A stretch of 64,000 nt of DNA from Ariolimax columbianus (GCA_036924085.1 JAVGWX010000008.1:54896814-54960813); one strand, 5' to 3'; positions 1-10,770 are shown, counted from the first letter of the stretch. Program-made: numbers and translations. Notes: generated by a model not told the origin, from the letters alone.

Positions 1-660
1 GAAATGTGTGAAGGGCAGGTAGATGAAGTGTGTGATGGGGACTTAAATGTAATGTGTCATAGCAGATAGATGAAATGTGTGAGTTAACGTAGATGTGTAA
101 TGTGTGAAAGTGTAGATGAAATGTGTGAAGGAGAGGTGGATGAGATGCAATGTGTGAAAGGAGGTAGATGAGATGTGGGAATGAGAGGTAGATGAGATGA
201 AATGTGTAAAGGAGAGGTAGATGCGATGTGGGAAGGCGAAGAAGATGAAATGTGTGAAAGTAGGTAGATGAGATGCAATGTGTGAAAGAGAGGTATATGA
301 AATGTCGGAAGGGCAAGTAGATAAAATGTGTGAGATGAAATCAGTGAAGGCGAAGTAGATGAAATTTGTGAGGGACCGATACATTAAATGTACGAAGGCG
401 AGGTAGATGATAAGTATCAGGTCAGGTAGATAAAATGTGCGAAGGGGAGGTAGATGAGATGCTATATGTAAAGGTAGGTAGATGATATGTGGCAAGGGCA
501 GTTAGATGAAATGTGTAAAGGGGAGGTAGATGAAATGTGTAAGGGATAGATAGATGGAATGTGTAAAGGGGAGGTAGATGAAATGTGTGAAGGGCAAGCA
601 GACAAAATGTTTGAAGGGCAGGCAGCTGAAATGTTTGAAGGGTAGGTAGATAAGATGTAT
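1..660. repeat. Minisatellite, ~24-bp purine-rich unit
   Basis: A degenerate tandem array with unit close to GGTAGATGAAATGTGTGAAG plus a few bases. Unit length drifts around 24 bp and the array runs off the left edge of the window. Open frames on the minus strand (repeats rich in Ser, His, Pro, Phe) come from the repeat and are not evidence of a gene. Confidence 0.85.
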
Positions 661-717
661 TGACTGACAACGCCACAATGTATTACACGTGATGATGACA
701 AATATTTTATTTAACCC

Positions 718-1180
718 CAACATATCATGTTTTATTTAACCCCAACATATCATGTTTTATTTAACCCCAACATATCATGTTTTATTAAACACCAACATAT
801 CATGTTTTATTAAACACCAACATATCATGTTTTATTTAACCACAACATATCATGTTTTTTTTAACCCTAAACATGTCATGTTTTATTTAACCCCAACGTA
901 TCATGTTTTATTTAACCCCAACATACCATGTTTTATTTAACCCTAACATATCATGTTTTATTTAACTCTAAACATATCATGTGTATTTAACCCTAAACAT
1001 ACCATGTTTTATTTAACCCTAAACATATCACGTTTATTTAACCCTAAACATACCATGCTTTATTTAACACTAAACATACCATGTTTTATTTAACCCTTGA
1101 ACATATTTTTTTTAACCCTAAACATATCATGTTTTATTTAACCCTAAACATACCATGTTTTTTAACCATAATCATGTCAC
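718..1180. repeat. Minisatellite, ~25-bp AT-rich unit
   Basis: About 18 tandem units built on AACATATCATGTTTTATTTA followed by ACCCC or ACCCTA. The left part has the CCCC variant and the right part the CCCTA variant, so the array shows directional divergence. The short plus-strand open frame over it is a by-product. Confidence 0.88.
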
Positions 1181-2085
1181 GTGTTATCAAGATTTGAAGC
1201 GTCAGCACTCTTAGAATAGAATATCGTCGCAGTTCAGTCCATTTGATTCTCTTACTTGAATCGTCAGTTACTTTCAAAGAATAATAATTCATTGCTGAGC
1301 TTAAAGAGATGGGAAGGGAGAGGTAGCCAGAAGCGAGGGTGTGGACGGGTGAGGTAAGGACAGGGGGGTCTGATCGAAGCGTGTCCCAGATCCTTTGTGC
1401 AACTGGAAGTAATGGCGTATTTGTGCAGTAAGCCGTTAACAGTATGACCTTGTAACAATTGTGAAGCCGAAGTATGTCACGCTAAAGATTGCGCTGGTAT
1501 TTACAATTGATAGTTACGCGTCCCGACTGAACCTGGTAACCAAGGATTCGTATCTCAGTAACCACGAACAACACACTATCAGCTGACGTGGACTGTAAGC
1601 TCTTGCCGTACGTTATGTACGGGCAAGGAAATGACAAATGGATGAGATACTGTCAGAGGTTAAAGTTGAAATAAAATCGAGGGGTTATTGTCCTTAAATT
1701 TAACTTGTAAGTTATTACTGAATACCAGAGACGTTTCTAGATAAGAATGTGCGGTTTGAACACGTGTTAAGAACACTAGGAGTTTGAGAGGGCAGGAAAT
1801 ACTGATTCTTGTTCTAAGTTTGCTATCAAGTCCGTAAGGCTTTCTCATTGGTGAAAGTCTTCTTTATTTTTCGGGCAGGATCCATGACACTTCACCAAGC
1901 ACTGAGAATCCTTACCATACACAATAAGTAAGCACCAACCAAAATTATTCGCTTTACTTGTTGAAAATCCCTTGTTAGATTCATTGTGCACAACACCAGA
2001 AATGAACACATGCTTCTGGACAAAAAAATGCGTTAAACATTAATGAAAGGATTTCAACAATTGCCCTAAATTGTAAGCTTACATG
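1181..2085. other. No gene recognised; one short hairpin
   Basis: About 900 bases without a recognisable coding or repeat family. An imperfect inverted repeat lies at 1602-1627 (CTTGCCGTAC, 5-base loop, GTACGGGCAAG, one bulge). The stretch at 1505-1565 resembles a decayed tRNA-like SINE head on the minus strand, but too weakly to call. Confidence 0.5.
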
Positions 2086-2089
2086 GAAT

Positions 2090-2491
2090 CAAAGAGCTGG
2101 TAGCAAAAGGGAGCAATTCCTCCATTCAGTACAATACAGAGATGCTGAAACTATTGTTCACAGCTATTGCAATAACCTATGGAAGAAAGAGATGTGTGTG
2201 AACGATTGGCCTAATCCAGTCCACCAGCTTCAAAGGCAGCAAACTACCATGCACCGCATGAGTAAAGGATACTGTAGAATATTAGGTCTTCTCTACCGGC
2301 TGAAGATGTCCTGCACAAACGAGTGTCCATGTGCAACCGTAATTCAGACCCCTGAAAATGTCACACAAGATTGCCCAGCCAACAAAGGTCATCGATGCCA
2401 ACTCTGTCCAGAGGAAGTAGCACTGGGGCTTAAGTTTTGCGGAAAATACTGCAGACTTCGTCATGGCGACATGACTGCAGATCTGACATAA
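2090..2491 (+). pseudogene. LINE-R2 fragment: C-terminal tail after RNase H
   Basis: An open frame from about 2111 to 2491 matches, by its pattern, the region after the RNase H domain of gastropod-type non-LTR retrotransposons. It has VQYRDAETIVHS-like helix sequence, then TNECPCA, TPENVTQDCP and CPEEVALGLKF. The equivalent LINE-R1 tail reads TDECPCG, TTEHLLQNCP and WPLPVELQDKL, so the Cys-x3-Cys-x-Cys and distal Cys positions are shared, while the intervening His is replaced (PEN for TEH). The RT and RNase H core are absent. The first ATG at 2192 is internal to the homology and is unlikely to be a true start. This is a 5'-truncated dead copy of a family distinct from R1. Confidence 0.72.
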
Positions 2492-3139
2492 AGAAATACC
2501 TGAACACGGAAGGAGTAAGCTAGCAAAAGGCAACTATCAAAGGAAATAAACTTCTAGCCTACTCAAAGGCTTGCACAGGGTAACTACTCTTGGTGGTCAT
2601 GTGTGATCTTTCTGCTCATTGCTTACGGATAACTTTTGAACAGATGTATGGTAACTCATGTTGTTACACACATATGTAGTTTATATAATGGTTTGTTATA
2701 TCTTATTATTATTATTTTTAATCAGCTTCTCTGAGCGGTTTACTGTTGAGTATTCTAGTTGAAAGTGCTGCAGGTCCCATGTCTTTCTTTCCCACACTGG
2801 GCAAAAACCAGAAATGTATCTGGCATATTCCCGACTACAGAAGGTAACTTGGTTTGTTAAATGGATGATATCTAAGTCTGTTACGATCAGATGGAAGTAC
2901 AAAAGCTTAACGTTGGGACTGTTAAGCTGGTTATATACACCGTTTATGGTGGCCCTGTTTTCCATTTGTTCCGGTATGTATACTTTCTTGTTGAAGTTGA
3001 TGTTGTTGTTGTTGTAGCCTCACAATGGCGTATGTTCAATGTGTACTAGGTGTGGGGTACGCCCAAATGAAATTCCTAAAATGTATTTTAAATAGCATAT
3101 AATGAAAGTATTGTTTTTAATTAAAAGATACTTTTTTTT
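2492..3139. other. No gene recognised; short TTA and TTG runs
   Basis: Contains a (TTA)n run at 2702-2717 and a (TTG)n run at 2999-3017. The open frames on each strand (2696-2965 minus, 2814-3017 plus) have no recognisable motif. Confidence 0.5.
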
Positions 3140-3195
3140 GCAAATATGGCTGAGGAGTTGGTTGTGTCCGGTTTCCAAGACGATATGTGGTTACG
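3140..3195 (-). pseudogene. Tiny LINE-R3 RNase H-tail relic
   Basis: Minus-strand translation gives ETGHNQLLSHICKK, which parallels KTGHNQLRSHVYTK in the R3 LINE at 8.16 kb and RTGHNRLRYHLFNK in LINE-R1. Only about 18 codons are recognisable. Confidence 0.5.
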
Positions 3196-3269
3196 AAATG
3201 AAGGTCTACATGTTTATGAAGTAGAGTACAGTCATGCAATCATATCAGCGTGCGTGATTGATCGATTTT

Positions 3270-3627
3270 GGGATTAAGATGCTGAGCAGCGCATTAGCTG
3301 CAATGGTCAGCGACCCATAGCTGACTGCTAGCGTCAGTACCAGCGAACCATAGCTGCCAAAACCCTTCTACACCTCCGCGCGGTGATCCTGGATAACAGG
3401 CTGCAGCAGGACAGACTGGCTAAGGAGAAAGCATCAAAGAGGGAATGCTAGCCCGGTACTCAAAAAATGATTGCTGAAGTCGGATGTGTTGGACCGAAAG
3501 GTGCAAATATCACAGTAAAGCTGCAAACTACAACAAAACGCATTCCGTTCTCTGGACTACATTCTGCTACTTAAGCCCCTTCAGGGTTTGGTAGTGGGAG
3601 ATTGAGAACGAACGAAGAAGAAGAAGA
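3270..3627 (+). mobile_element. SINE-A copy, near full length, (AAG)n tail
   Basis: Begins GGGATTAAGATGCTGAGCAG and ends GAACGAACGAAGAAGAAGAAG. It shares ordered blocks with the other copies: GCTGACTGCTAGCGTCAG, CTACACCTCC, CCTGGATAACAGGCTGCAGC, AGTCGGATGTGTTGGACCG, CGCATTCCGTTCTCTGGAC and a CCCTTTCAGGG-type hairpin near the 3' end. Flanks GATTGATCGATT (left) and GATTGATTGATT (right) are a plausible imperfect target-site duplication. It carries no open frame of note and is non-autonomous. Confidence 0.88.
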
Positions 3628-3849
3628 TTGATTGATTGATGATTCACTTTCTCACACCAAATGAAGCATAGAACCACCACTCTAGCTATCACCTAGACAG
3701 GAAGCCTGTATCCGAGTATTGGTCATAATGGTTTAAAAATCATAATGAGGTTTGCTAGCCTAATGCACAACTCTCTTTATTCCCCTTATACGACATGTTT
3801 TTAAGGCTCCTGTTAACTCTCAGGTACACAGTTGGATTCATGTTATCAA

Positions 3850-4010
3850 CACGTTTCAGTCAACCCAGCTGTAAATAAATACTTGCCTTACTCTTATGGA
3901 AGAAAAGACTACGAAGAAGCGAAAAAGCTATACCCCTCCTCTTAAAATACAGAGCCCAAGTACAGTAAAGTTTCTAACACTTCATCTCTGACATCAGTGT
4001 GTCCCATAGA
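3850..4010 (+). mobile_element. T1 SINE body fragment
   Basis: Contains CAACCCAGCTGTAAATAAAT and later AGTTTCTAACACTTCATCTC. Both are landmarks of the T1 SINE body also seen at 23.3, 28.9, 58.2 and 62.1 kb. The tRNA-like head is missing or unrecognisable. Confidence 0.55.
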
Positions 4011-4129
4011 ACCACTTTAACCGTTAGTCCTTAAGTTTATTTCCAGTATACAATAGGTCCTTGTTTCCTGTTCACAATTTTTTTGGTTGTTGGAAAATCG
4101 TTTTATCAACCATCGTTCCCATTACAATC

Positions 4130-4149
4130 ATCTTCTTCTTCTTCTTCTT

Positions 4150-4180
<31 letters not shown>

Positions 4181-4378
4181 TTCTTCTTTTTCTTTTTATT
4201 CTTCTTCTTCTTCTTCTTCTTCTTCGTTCGTTCGTTCTCAATCTCCCGCTACCAAGCCCTGAACAAGGTTTTACAAGTAGCAGGATATAGTCCGGAGAAC
4301 GGAAAGCAATGTTTCGTTAGTTTACAGCTTGACTGCGATATTTCCCCTTTTCGGTCCGACACATCCGTCTTCAGCCGA
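4130..4378 (-). mobile_element. SINE-A copy, 5' truncated, long (TTC)n tail
   Basis: Read on the minus strand, it ends with AACGAACGAACGAAG followed by a ~95-bp GAA-type tract (TTC on the plus strand, 4131-4226, with interruptions). The body is truncated near the GACGGATGTGTCGGACCG block. The poly-Phe and poly-Leu open frames here come from the tract. Confidence 0.8.
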
Positions 4379-4454
4379 TAGAATCATCTATTTTCACATA
4401 ATAGTGCTTTCCTCCAAACTTGGATTTTGTTTTGAATGTATTTAACTTGTTTCT

Positions 4455-4795
4455 TTTTCTTTGTCTTCTTCTTCTTGTTCTTCTTCTTCTTCTTCTTCTT
4501 CTTCTTCTTCTTCTTCTCATTCACCTACACCTTTTCTTCTTTTTCTTCCTTCTTTTCCTTCTTCTTCTTCGACTTCTTAGTCATTCGTACTGAAAAGTAC
4601 GTTTTGTCACGTTATGTTTACAACCTTCCGATCCGACACAGCCGATTTCAGCCCGGGTCTGTCTTTCCTCTTGTACCCTATTTTCTAAGCCAGTCTGCAT
4701 ATGTGCAATTTGTTTCCAGGGCCGCCACTTGAAGACATAATAGGGCCTTGGTCAACTCTGATTCACTGATCGCGATGTAGTAAGTTGACCGCTAT
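4455..4795 (-). mobile_element. Degenerate SINE-A copy
   Basis: A TTC-rich tract (4456-4570) is followed by diverged SINE-A blocks on the minus strand: GTTTACAACCTTCCGATCCG, GACACAGCCGATTTCAGC, AAGCCAGTCTGCATATG and GGGCCTTGGTCAACTCTG. The order matches the family, but identity is lower than in other copies, so this is an old insertion. Confidence 0.62.
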
Positions 4796-4979
4796 TGAGC
4801 TGCTTCCCTTGTGCCCCTTCGGCCCCATTGATAGCTTCGATTTATCACTCTTGTAAACTGAATATTCCTCTACATATAGTTTACAGTTGTTTTCATTTAT
4901 AATTGATCTGAACTTTTATCTGAATTTGTTACAATTTAAAACATATCACAATTAGGTAATCGTTTGAACAGAACAATTT

Positions 4980-6608
4980 CTTCTTCTTCTTCTTCTTCTT
5001 CTTCTTCTTCTTCTTCTTCGTACGCAGTCAGACAGTAACCATTATTTTTTCGAAAAAAGCTACGGTCATCCTGAGGCTGTCGCCACTGCCATAGAGCTTG
5101 TCTTGCAGTTCCACTGGTGATGGCCACATCTGCTCTCTCTGACCTCGTATGTCGGGCAGCTCTGCAGCAGATGTTCAGCGGTCATTTTACCGGTACCGCA
5201 CGGGCATTCGTCGGTACCACCTATCTTCAATTTGTTGAATAGGTGGTACCTCAGTCTATTATGGCCAGTGCGAAGTCTTCTTCTTCTTCTTCTGCGTACA
5301 CAGTCAGACAGTAACCATTATTTTTTCGAAAAAAGCGGCGGTCATCCTGAGACTCTCGCCACTACCATAGAGCTTGTCTTGCAGTTCCACTGGCAATGGC
5401 CACATCTGCTCTCTCTGATCCTCGTGTGTTGGGCAGTTCTGCAGCAGATGTTCAGTGGTCATTTTACCAGTACCGCACGGGCATTCGTCGGTACACCCTA
5501 TCTTCAATTTGTTGAATAGGTGGTACCTCAGTCTGTTGTGGCCAGTGCGAAGTCTGAAGACAACGACCTGCTCTCTTCGGTTCAACTGGTAATAGGCATC
5601 GTTTTTGGTGTAACCAGTATGTTCGGTTTCCCATTTGGTCATGTATCTGGCTTTGATAAGCCGTTTTGACTCTTCGTACGTCATATTGGTATCTGTTTGT
5701 GGTAGCCTTGCACCTTCTTTTGCCAGTCTGTCTGCCTCCTCGTTGCCTTGGATGTTGCAGTGTGACGGAACCCACTGTACCCCTACCCTTTTTGGTGCGG
5801 ACTGCTGGCACAGTTTGCAGAGTGCTGCTCTTAAGTCATTAAGCTCAGTGTTTTTCTGGCTTTTTAGCGCTGTGACTACTTCGAGAGCATCTGTCAGCAG
5901 GACTATATGGCTCTCATTTTCACTGTGTGTTACCATTTCTTCCACTGCCGCCCTCAGTGCCTCTGCCTCTGCTCTGAAATTGCTTGTGTACTTACCAGTA
6001 GCGAATGACAGTGTTATTTTTCTGCCATTTGGTAGGTTCAGGAATGCTCCTGCCCCTCCGTTCTGTGTAGTGTTTGTTACAGAACCGTCGGTGTATGCAT
6101 GGGAGTGCGAAGTCTGAAGACAACGACCTGCTCTCTTCGGTTCAACTGGTAATAGGCATCGTTTTTGGTGTAACCAGTATGTTCGGTTTCCCATTTGGTC
6201 ATGTATCTGGCTTTGATGAGCAGTTTTGACTCTTCGTACGTCACACTAGTATATGTTTGTGGTAGTCTAGCGCCTTCTTTTGCCAGTCTGTTTTCCTCCT
6301 CGTTGCCTTGGATGTTGCAGTGTGATGGGACCCACTGTACCACTGCCCTTTTTGGTGCGGACTGCTGGCACAGTTTGCAGAGTGCTGCTCTTAAGTTTTT
6401 CTGGCTTTTTAGCGCTGTGACTAGAGCGAGAGCATCTGTAAGCAGGACTATATGGCTTTCATTTTCTTTATGTGTCACCATTTCTTCCACTGCCGTCCTC
6501 AGTGCCTCTGTCTCCGCTCTGAAATTGCTTGTGTACTTACCAGTAGCGAATGACAGTGTTATTTTTCTGCCATTTGGTAGGTTCAGGAATGCTCCTGCCC
6601 CTCCGTTC
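4980..6608 (-). mobile_element. LINE-R1 composite block: three head-to-tail segments, one TSD
   Basis: The flanks carry the same 14 bases, GAACAGAACAATTT, at 4966-4979 and 6609-6622. Between them lie three partial LINE-R1 segments, all minus strand. Segment 1 (4980-5277) runs from the (GAA)n tail up to GACTTCGCACTGG. Segment 2 (5278-6107) runs from its own (GAA)n tail up through the YTDGS start of RNase H. Segment 3 (about 6108-6608) runs from the FRLRT motif up to GGAGAF. Segments differ by substitutions, and segment 3 lacks about 18 bp present in segment 2. One TSD around three segments suggests one insertion of a chimeric cDNA rather than three events. Confidence 0.85.
5304..6117 (-). pseudogene. 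LINE-R1 RNase H domain plus C-terminal Cys/His tail
   Basis: An RNase H fold of a non-LTR retrotransposon polyprotein, which would degrade RNA in the RNA:DNA hybrid during target-primed reverse transcription. The open frame extends upstream to 6194 through out-of-frame segment-3 sequence, so its first ~30 residues are an artefact. Counting from that start, catalytic acidic residues are visible as D36 (YTDGS), E76 (RAEAEAL), D102 (LLTDAL) and D155 (EEADRLAKEG), with H145 in VPSHCN. After it comes RLRTGHNRLR and a Cys-x3-Cys-x-Cys...His...Cys cluster (C234, C238, C240, H249, C254), then FFEKIMVTV and stop. The domain is intact, but no RT is attached, so this is not an autonomous element. It could be transcribed passively. 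Confidence 0.85.
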
Positions 6609-6622
6609 GAACAGAACAATTT

Positions 6623-7014
6623 AATTATGTTAATAATTCTTATTAGCTAGAACTTAGTTTTACAATAGCTAATCTATGTATATATACATAACTGTCTCAT
6701 AACTAGAACCGGGAATTATGTTGAGAAATATGGAATAGTGTGGTGCAGTAATAAATGGTTTCCAAGTTCCTATATCATTAAAAAAAAAATACATATGTGA
6801 CCTATTTACTGACCTCTCTAAGTAATTGCTTCCTAACTTTAAATGTGTTGGACAACAGCTAATAATCACATATTTACACAATTGTCTCCTAACTGGAACT
6901 TTGTTTCGAAGATTCTTAATCAATAGTAGTATCGATTTATTAATCTCTAGAACTTTGCTTTTCCAGACAGACTATTGTTTTCATTAGGGGCCGAGGACAC
7001 AGTGAACAAGACGG
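6623..7014. other. AT-rich stretch, nothing recognised
   Basis: About 390 AT-rich bases between the LINE-R1 composite and a SINE-A relic. No motif-bearing frame on either strand. Confidence 0.5.
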
Positions 7015-7205
7015 CAGAAGTCAACGACTCACAGCTGGCTGCTTGCGTCAGAGTCAGCTATCCTGGTTTGCCAAAGACCTTTTCCGCCTCCAAATGTCGG
7101 CCCTGGAAAGATTGTATCAGTGCAGCCTGTCTGGGAGAATGGGGATCGGATAGGGAACAATTTGTCATACTGAAACCGGATGTGACGTTCTTAAACGACG
7201 AAACA
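7015..7205 (+). mobile_element. Ancient SINE-A relic
   Basis: CACAGCTGGCTGCTTGCGTC, TTGCCAAAGACC, CCTGGAAAGATTGTATCAGTG, GCCTGTCTGGGAGAATGGGG and AAACCGGATGTGACG follow the SINE-A block order with many substitutions. The 94-codon open frame covering it (6975-7259) is therefore better explained as a diverged SINE than as a gene. Confidence 0.55.
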
Positions 7206-8070
7206 ATGTTACAAAACGTCATTAAAAAAAAATTCTCAAAAATTAGATTTTTGTGTTAGATATCGTCATTTTCATTTGTAAACTAGAACTTTGTTTCAAG
7301 TTAGTTAATCCTTCCTAATGATAAATTCGTCTTCCTGTCTAAACTGAAGTATTAACCTCTGCGTTCACTTGGTGTCAGCATGGCTATATCTGCCGCGTCA
7401 TCATTTCTGGGCGACACTTTGATAACACGTGGCCTGTTACGCCTGGACCAGCCTTGTCGCCAACTATTTAACTAGGTCAAGCAAATTTACACCGGATCTT
7501 CGAACCATGCTAAATTGTACTGCTTCTGTCATCTAATATAATTTCTATACCAGTGACCCAGTTAGCAGATGAATAACATGTTTGTTTGCGCACAACTCAA
7601 CAGAGATGAAATAAGTACCATAGTTTGCACTGCTGTCTTACCAGGCGCCCACCCGGCGCCCTCTTTCAAACCCCTTGCATTTGACCTCGTTTGAAAGATC
7701 AGTACCCTTTCGTGACCTCGTTTGACAAAATGTCTGACGTTGGATTGCTAGTCTGTTTTGCGTTCTTTTATTGCGCTGTGGAAAATGACGGGTTGAGATT
7801 ATTTTCAGCAGATTATTCGGATTGTCGCCAGACACCTGGTTACGTTAAACGAGCTTCTGATATTTAATTGAAGTATGCAATTATTTAAAAAAAAATATGT
7901 TAAACGAAGCTCAATAATTGTCTCGTTTTCTTTCATACGCTTGAAAATATCATGTCTATATCTGCAATGTCGTCTCTTGTGTAAACTTCACTGTCTTTTG
8001 TAGTTCACATACAGGTCCATAAAGTTCCTTTTGTATTGTTTATATGGACCACTGGGCATATCTCTGCAGA
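7206..8070. other. No gene or repeat family recognised
   Basis: About 860 bases of unique-looking sequence. A 65-codon minus-strand open frame at 7638-7835 shows no motif and is not called. Confidence 0.45.
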
Positions 8071-8074
8071 TCAT

Positions 8075-9712
8075 ATTAGGTGCAGTTGTAGCATTGGTGC
8101 TGCAGTCTGGGGTGCCTGAACGCATGTACACCAAGTTGAGTTGTCATTCTTCAATTTTGTGTACACGTGGCTGCGGAGTTGGTTGTGTCCTGTTTTAAGT
8201 TTCAACACAACAGTTTGTTCTTGTATGTTAATCTTATAGTGGGGCAACATAACATGTTGTTCTTGTCTGTTCATCTTATGGTGGGGCAACATAACAGTTT
8301 GTTCTTGTCTGTTCATCTTATGGTGGGGCAACATAACATGTTGTTCTTGTCTGTTCATCTTATGGTGGGGCAACATAACAGTTTGTTCTTGTCTGTTCAT
8401 CTTATGGTGGGGCAACACTTCAGTTTGTTCTTGTATGTTCATCTTATAGTGGGGCAACACTTCAGTTTATTCTTGTATGTTCATCTTATAGTGGGGCAAC
8501 ACTTCAGTTTGTTCTTGTATGTTCATCTTATAGTGGGGCAACACTTCAGTTTGTTCTTGTATGTTCATCTTATAGTGGGGCAACACTTCAGTTTGTTCTT
8601 GTATGTTCATCTTATGGTGGGGCAACACTTCAGTTTTGTTCTTGTATGTTCATCTTATGGTGGGGCAACACTTCAGTTTGTTCTTGTCTGTTCATCTTAT
8701 GGTGGGGCAACACTTCAGTTTGTTCTTGTATGTTCATCTTATGGTAATCGTCTTGTGTTACCGTTGGTGGCTTTCTAATTGATTTGATCAGTCTTTTCTT
8801 CTGTTGGTATGTAAATGGCACATCCTCTTGCTCGTATGCAGCACATTCCTTTGCCAGTCAGTCTGCTCTCTCGTCACCTAACATCCCACAATGAAGCAGT
8901 ATCCAATGAATGACTATATTGCCCTGGTTAATCAATTGATACAGTAAAGCCTGTAGACATGCCAGTCTCCCAAACTTCAGTGCTTGGACTGCTAGTTTTT
9001 ATATCTGTCAGAAATACGACAAGTTGTGGACTGAGATTGACATTCACCAGTTTCTCAGTTGCCACCTTGATAGCATGTATTCCTGCATCATAATTATGAC
9101 AGAGTTTCCCCCTTGGTACACTGACCGTATCCCTAAAGTTGGTTGGGTACAGTCCCGCTCCGCCGTTCTTGGCTGCATTCTTTACTTGCCCACATGTATA
9201 TATACCTAGACCCAGAGGTCTTGCGGTTATTCTTAATTTAGGAAACCGCGAGTAACTGTCCTAAGCTGCACACTGCTTTGTTCATCCTTGTCAAGTATTA
9301 CTTTCACTTTTGTTTAAAAGTCCATACACCTCTCTCCAAGGGGTTTGTTCTGGCACAGACTTTAGGAGGATGCCAATTTCAGTTAGATCTGTAGTTTGTC
9401 AACAAAGTTATTTGGCCTGGTGCATCAAACTATTTCTTTTCAATCGTCCAATCGCTAACTTTAGGAATCTGTCCTTCATTGGATGACTCGGAATGCAGAG
9501 GAACTTGTCCTCCTGTGTTAGTACCTTCGCGTCTCTGTGTTTCCTGAGTACTTCTTTCCTCACCATTATCTCCAAATCCAATACAGGTGCTGATGTTACA
9601 GGCTCCCGTAATGACTCCAAGTGCTTGGTTTTGAACCTTTTCCACCTCTTTTAGTGTAGTGTTTGCTGCTGGTAACCACTCTGCTGACCTATATTCTGGG
9701 ACGATGAGGTTA
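8075..9712 (-). pseudogene. LINE-R3 remnant: RT thumb, RNase H and tail, broken
   Basis: Read from 9712 leftwards, the minus strand gives YRSAEWLPAANTT and KVQNQALGVITGA (the region after the RT palm in RNase H-bearing LINEs). An RNase H-like segment follows: NGGAGLYPTNFRD, AGIHAIKVATEKL, VFLTD, HWILLHCGMLGDE, LAKECAAYE. Then comes the linker TYQQKKRLIKSI and the tail KTGHNQLRSHVYTKLK. The catalytic Glu expected in the second motif is Gly (AGIHAI), and stops and frameshifts interrupt it. The tail is split by the 42-bp array at 8197-8745. It is the longest LINE remnant in the window, but the RT core is not seen. The right end abuts element B at about 9712. Confidence 0.75.
8197..8745. repeat. 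42-bp minisatellite grown inside LINE-R3
   Basis: About 13 units of 42 bp with consensus parts TTGTTCTTGTATGTTCATCTT and ATAGTGGGGCAACAC. On the minus strand each unit encodes a 14-residue repeat, HKMNRQEQTVMLPH. This matches the LINE's own YHKMNIQEQ segment, the counterpart of YYQLNRREQVVVF in LINE-R1, so the array is an expansion of that codon block. 42 is divisible by 3, so frames stay open on both strands without any selection. Confidence 0.88.
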
Positions 9713-10075
9713 ACGTCTGGTCAGGCAAAACACACTGATCAGACAATGTTAGCAAGGGTCAGGATAAATATACTGGCCAAGACCCTCACCTGACCTCCTG
9801 GTTGGTCGTCCTGGAAACGGACTGTTGTCAAGGACAACAGTATGGCTTGCAAGGTGAAGTTCGATATGATCCCGTCGTAGTGAGTGACACGCAAATGAAG
9901 CCAAGCATTGGAAAATCGCCTGGAGGACTCCGGTGCACTTCGACAGCACGCTCGGGATGTAAGGAAAGCTACTACACTCTGCAGAAAGTTCCGTACTTTT
10001 CAGGGCGCACAAAAGGGTTACCAATCCATTGTGGGCATTAGCAACCAACCAATCAACCAACCAACCAACCAACCC
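9713..10075 (+). mobile_element. Element B copy, short head, (AACC)n tail
   Basis: Starts near TTAACGTCTGGTCAGGCAAA, has about two head units including CACTGATCAGAC, then the body landmarks GACCCTCACCT, CCTGGAAACGG, GATCCCGTCGTAGTGAGTG, AGCACGCTCGGGATGT and CAGGGCGCACAAAAG. It ends ATTGTGGGCATTAGCAACC with a CAACCAACC tract. The body is shared with copies at 18.0, 19.3, 26.9, 35.2, 38.1, 48.3 and 54.9 kb. Confidence 0.82.
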
Positions 10076-10654
10076 ATATTTTAGTTGCATTTTCAATAAC
10101 CTGCCTGATGTGGCACAAAAAAGGTTTTGCTTTAAAGGCACCACTGCGACCTTCTGGGGATGATACATTTGGACATGACTCTGGAGCAGGCTGGAGATTT
10201 TGCGAAGAGTTTCTTTCAAACGGAATGTGATGGAAGCGACGTTCTGCAAAGGACATGCTAAATGATAATGATGAATTAAAAACATAGAAAATATACAAAC
10301 TCAGTGGACAATCACGAATTGTTCTTCAATTTAGATGTTAAAGCATGGTTAAAAGAATTTACCCACTCGAAAGTTATGAAAGTGGGCGCCAAGTATAACA
10401 AGGTTGACGAGTCATGTTATAGATGATTCTTATACCATACATTAAAAGGAAGACATTCTTTTCATCAGCATACGAATAATAACAAAATAGAAAAAGGAAA
10501 GATCCCGTTTGCACGCCGTGTGTCACATTGTCAATATGATGTTAGGCCCATATTATCTTGACCAACAGCACAATAGGGTGATGTGATCAGTATCACGCTG
10601 GCCACCTTTACTTTCCAAATTGATCTGGTACAAAACATTTTTAGATTGACTCGA
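10076..10654. other. No gene recognised
   Basis: Unique-looking sequence. The minus-strand open frames over 9749-10298 overlap the element B tail and have no motif. Confidence 0.45.
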
Positions 10655-10770
10655 CCACTTGTGCTGTTTTTGAGATCGAGAAAAAATCCATCACCAATTT
10701 GGAACCGAACGCAGATCGCCCGAATGTGCACTAACCACTCAGCTACTTTCCAAAACATCCCCTGAAGCAT
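10655..10770 (-). mobile_element. T2 tRNA-like SINE head
   Basis: On the minus strand, TAGCTGAGTGGTTAGTGCAC resembles a pol III A box and TGCGTTCGGTTCCAAAT a B box at tRNA-like spacing. This supports a tRNA-derived SINE, not a functional tRNA, because acceptor-stem pairing is not evident. Confidence 0.6.

Noticed and set aside
6975..7259. Small host gene of 94 codons
   Set aside because: The nucleotide sequence follows SINE-A block order over most of its length, so it is a diverged SINE.
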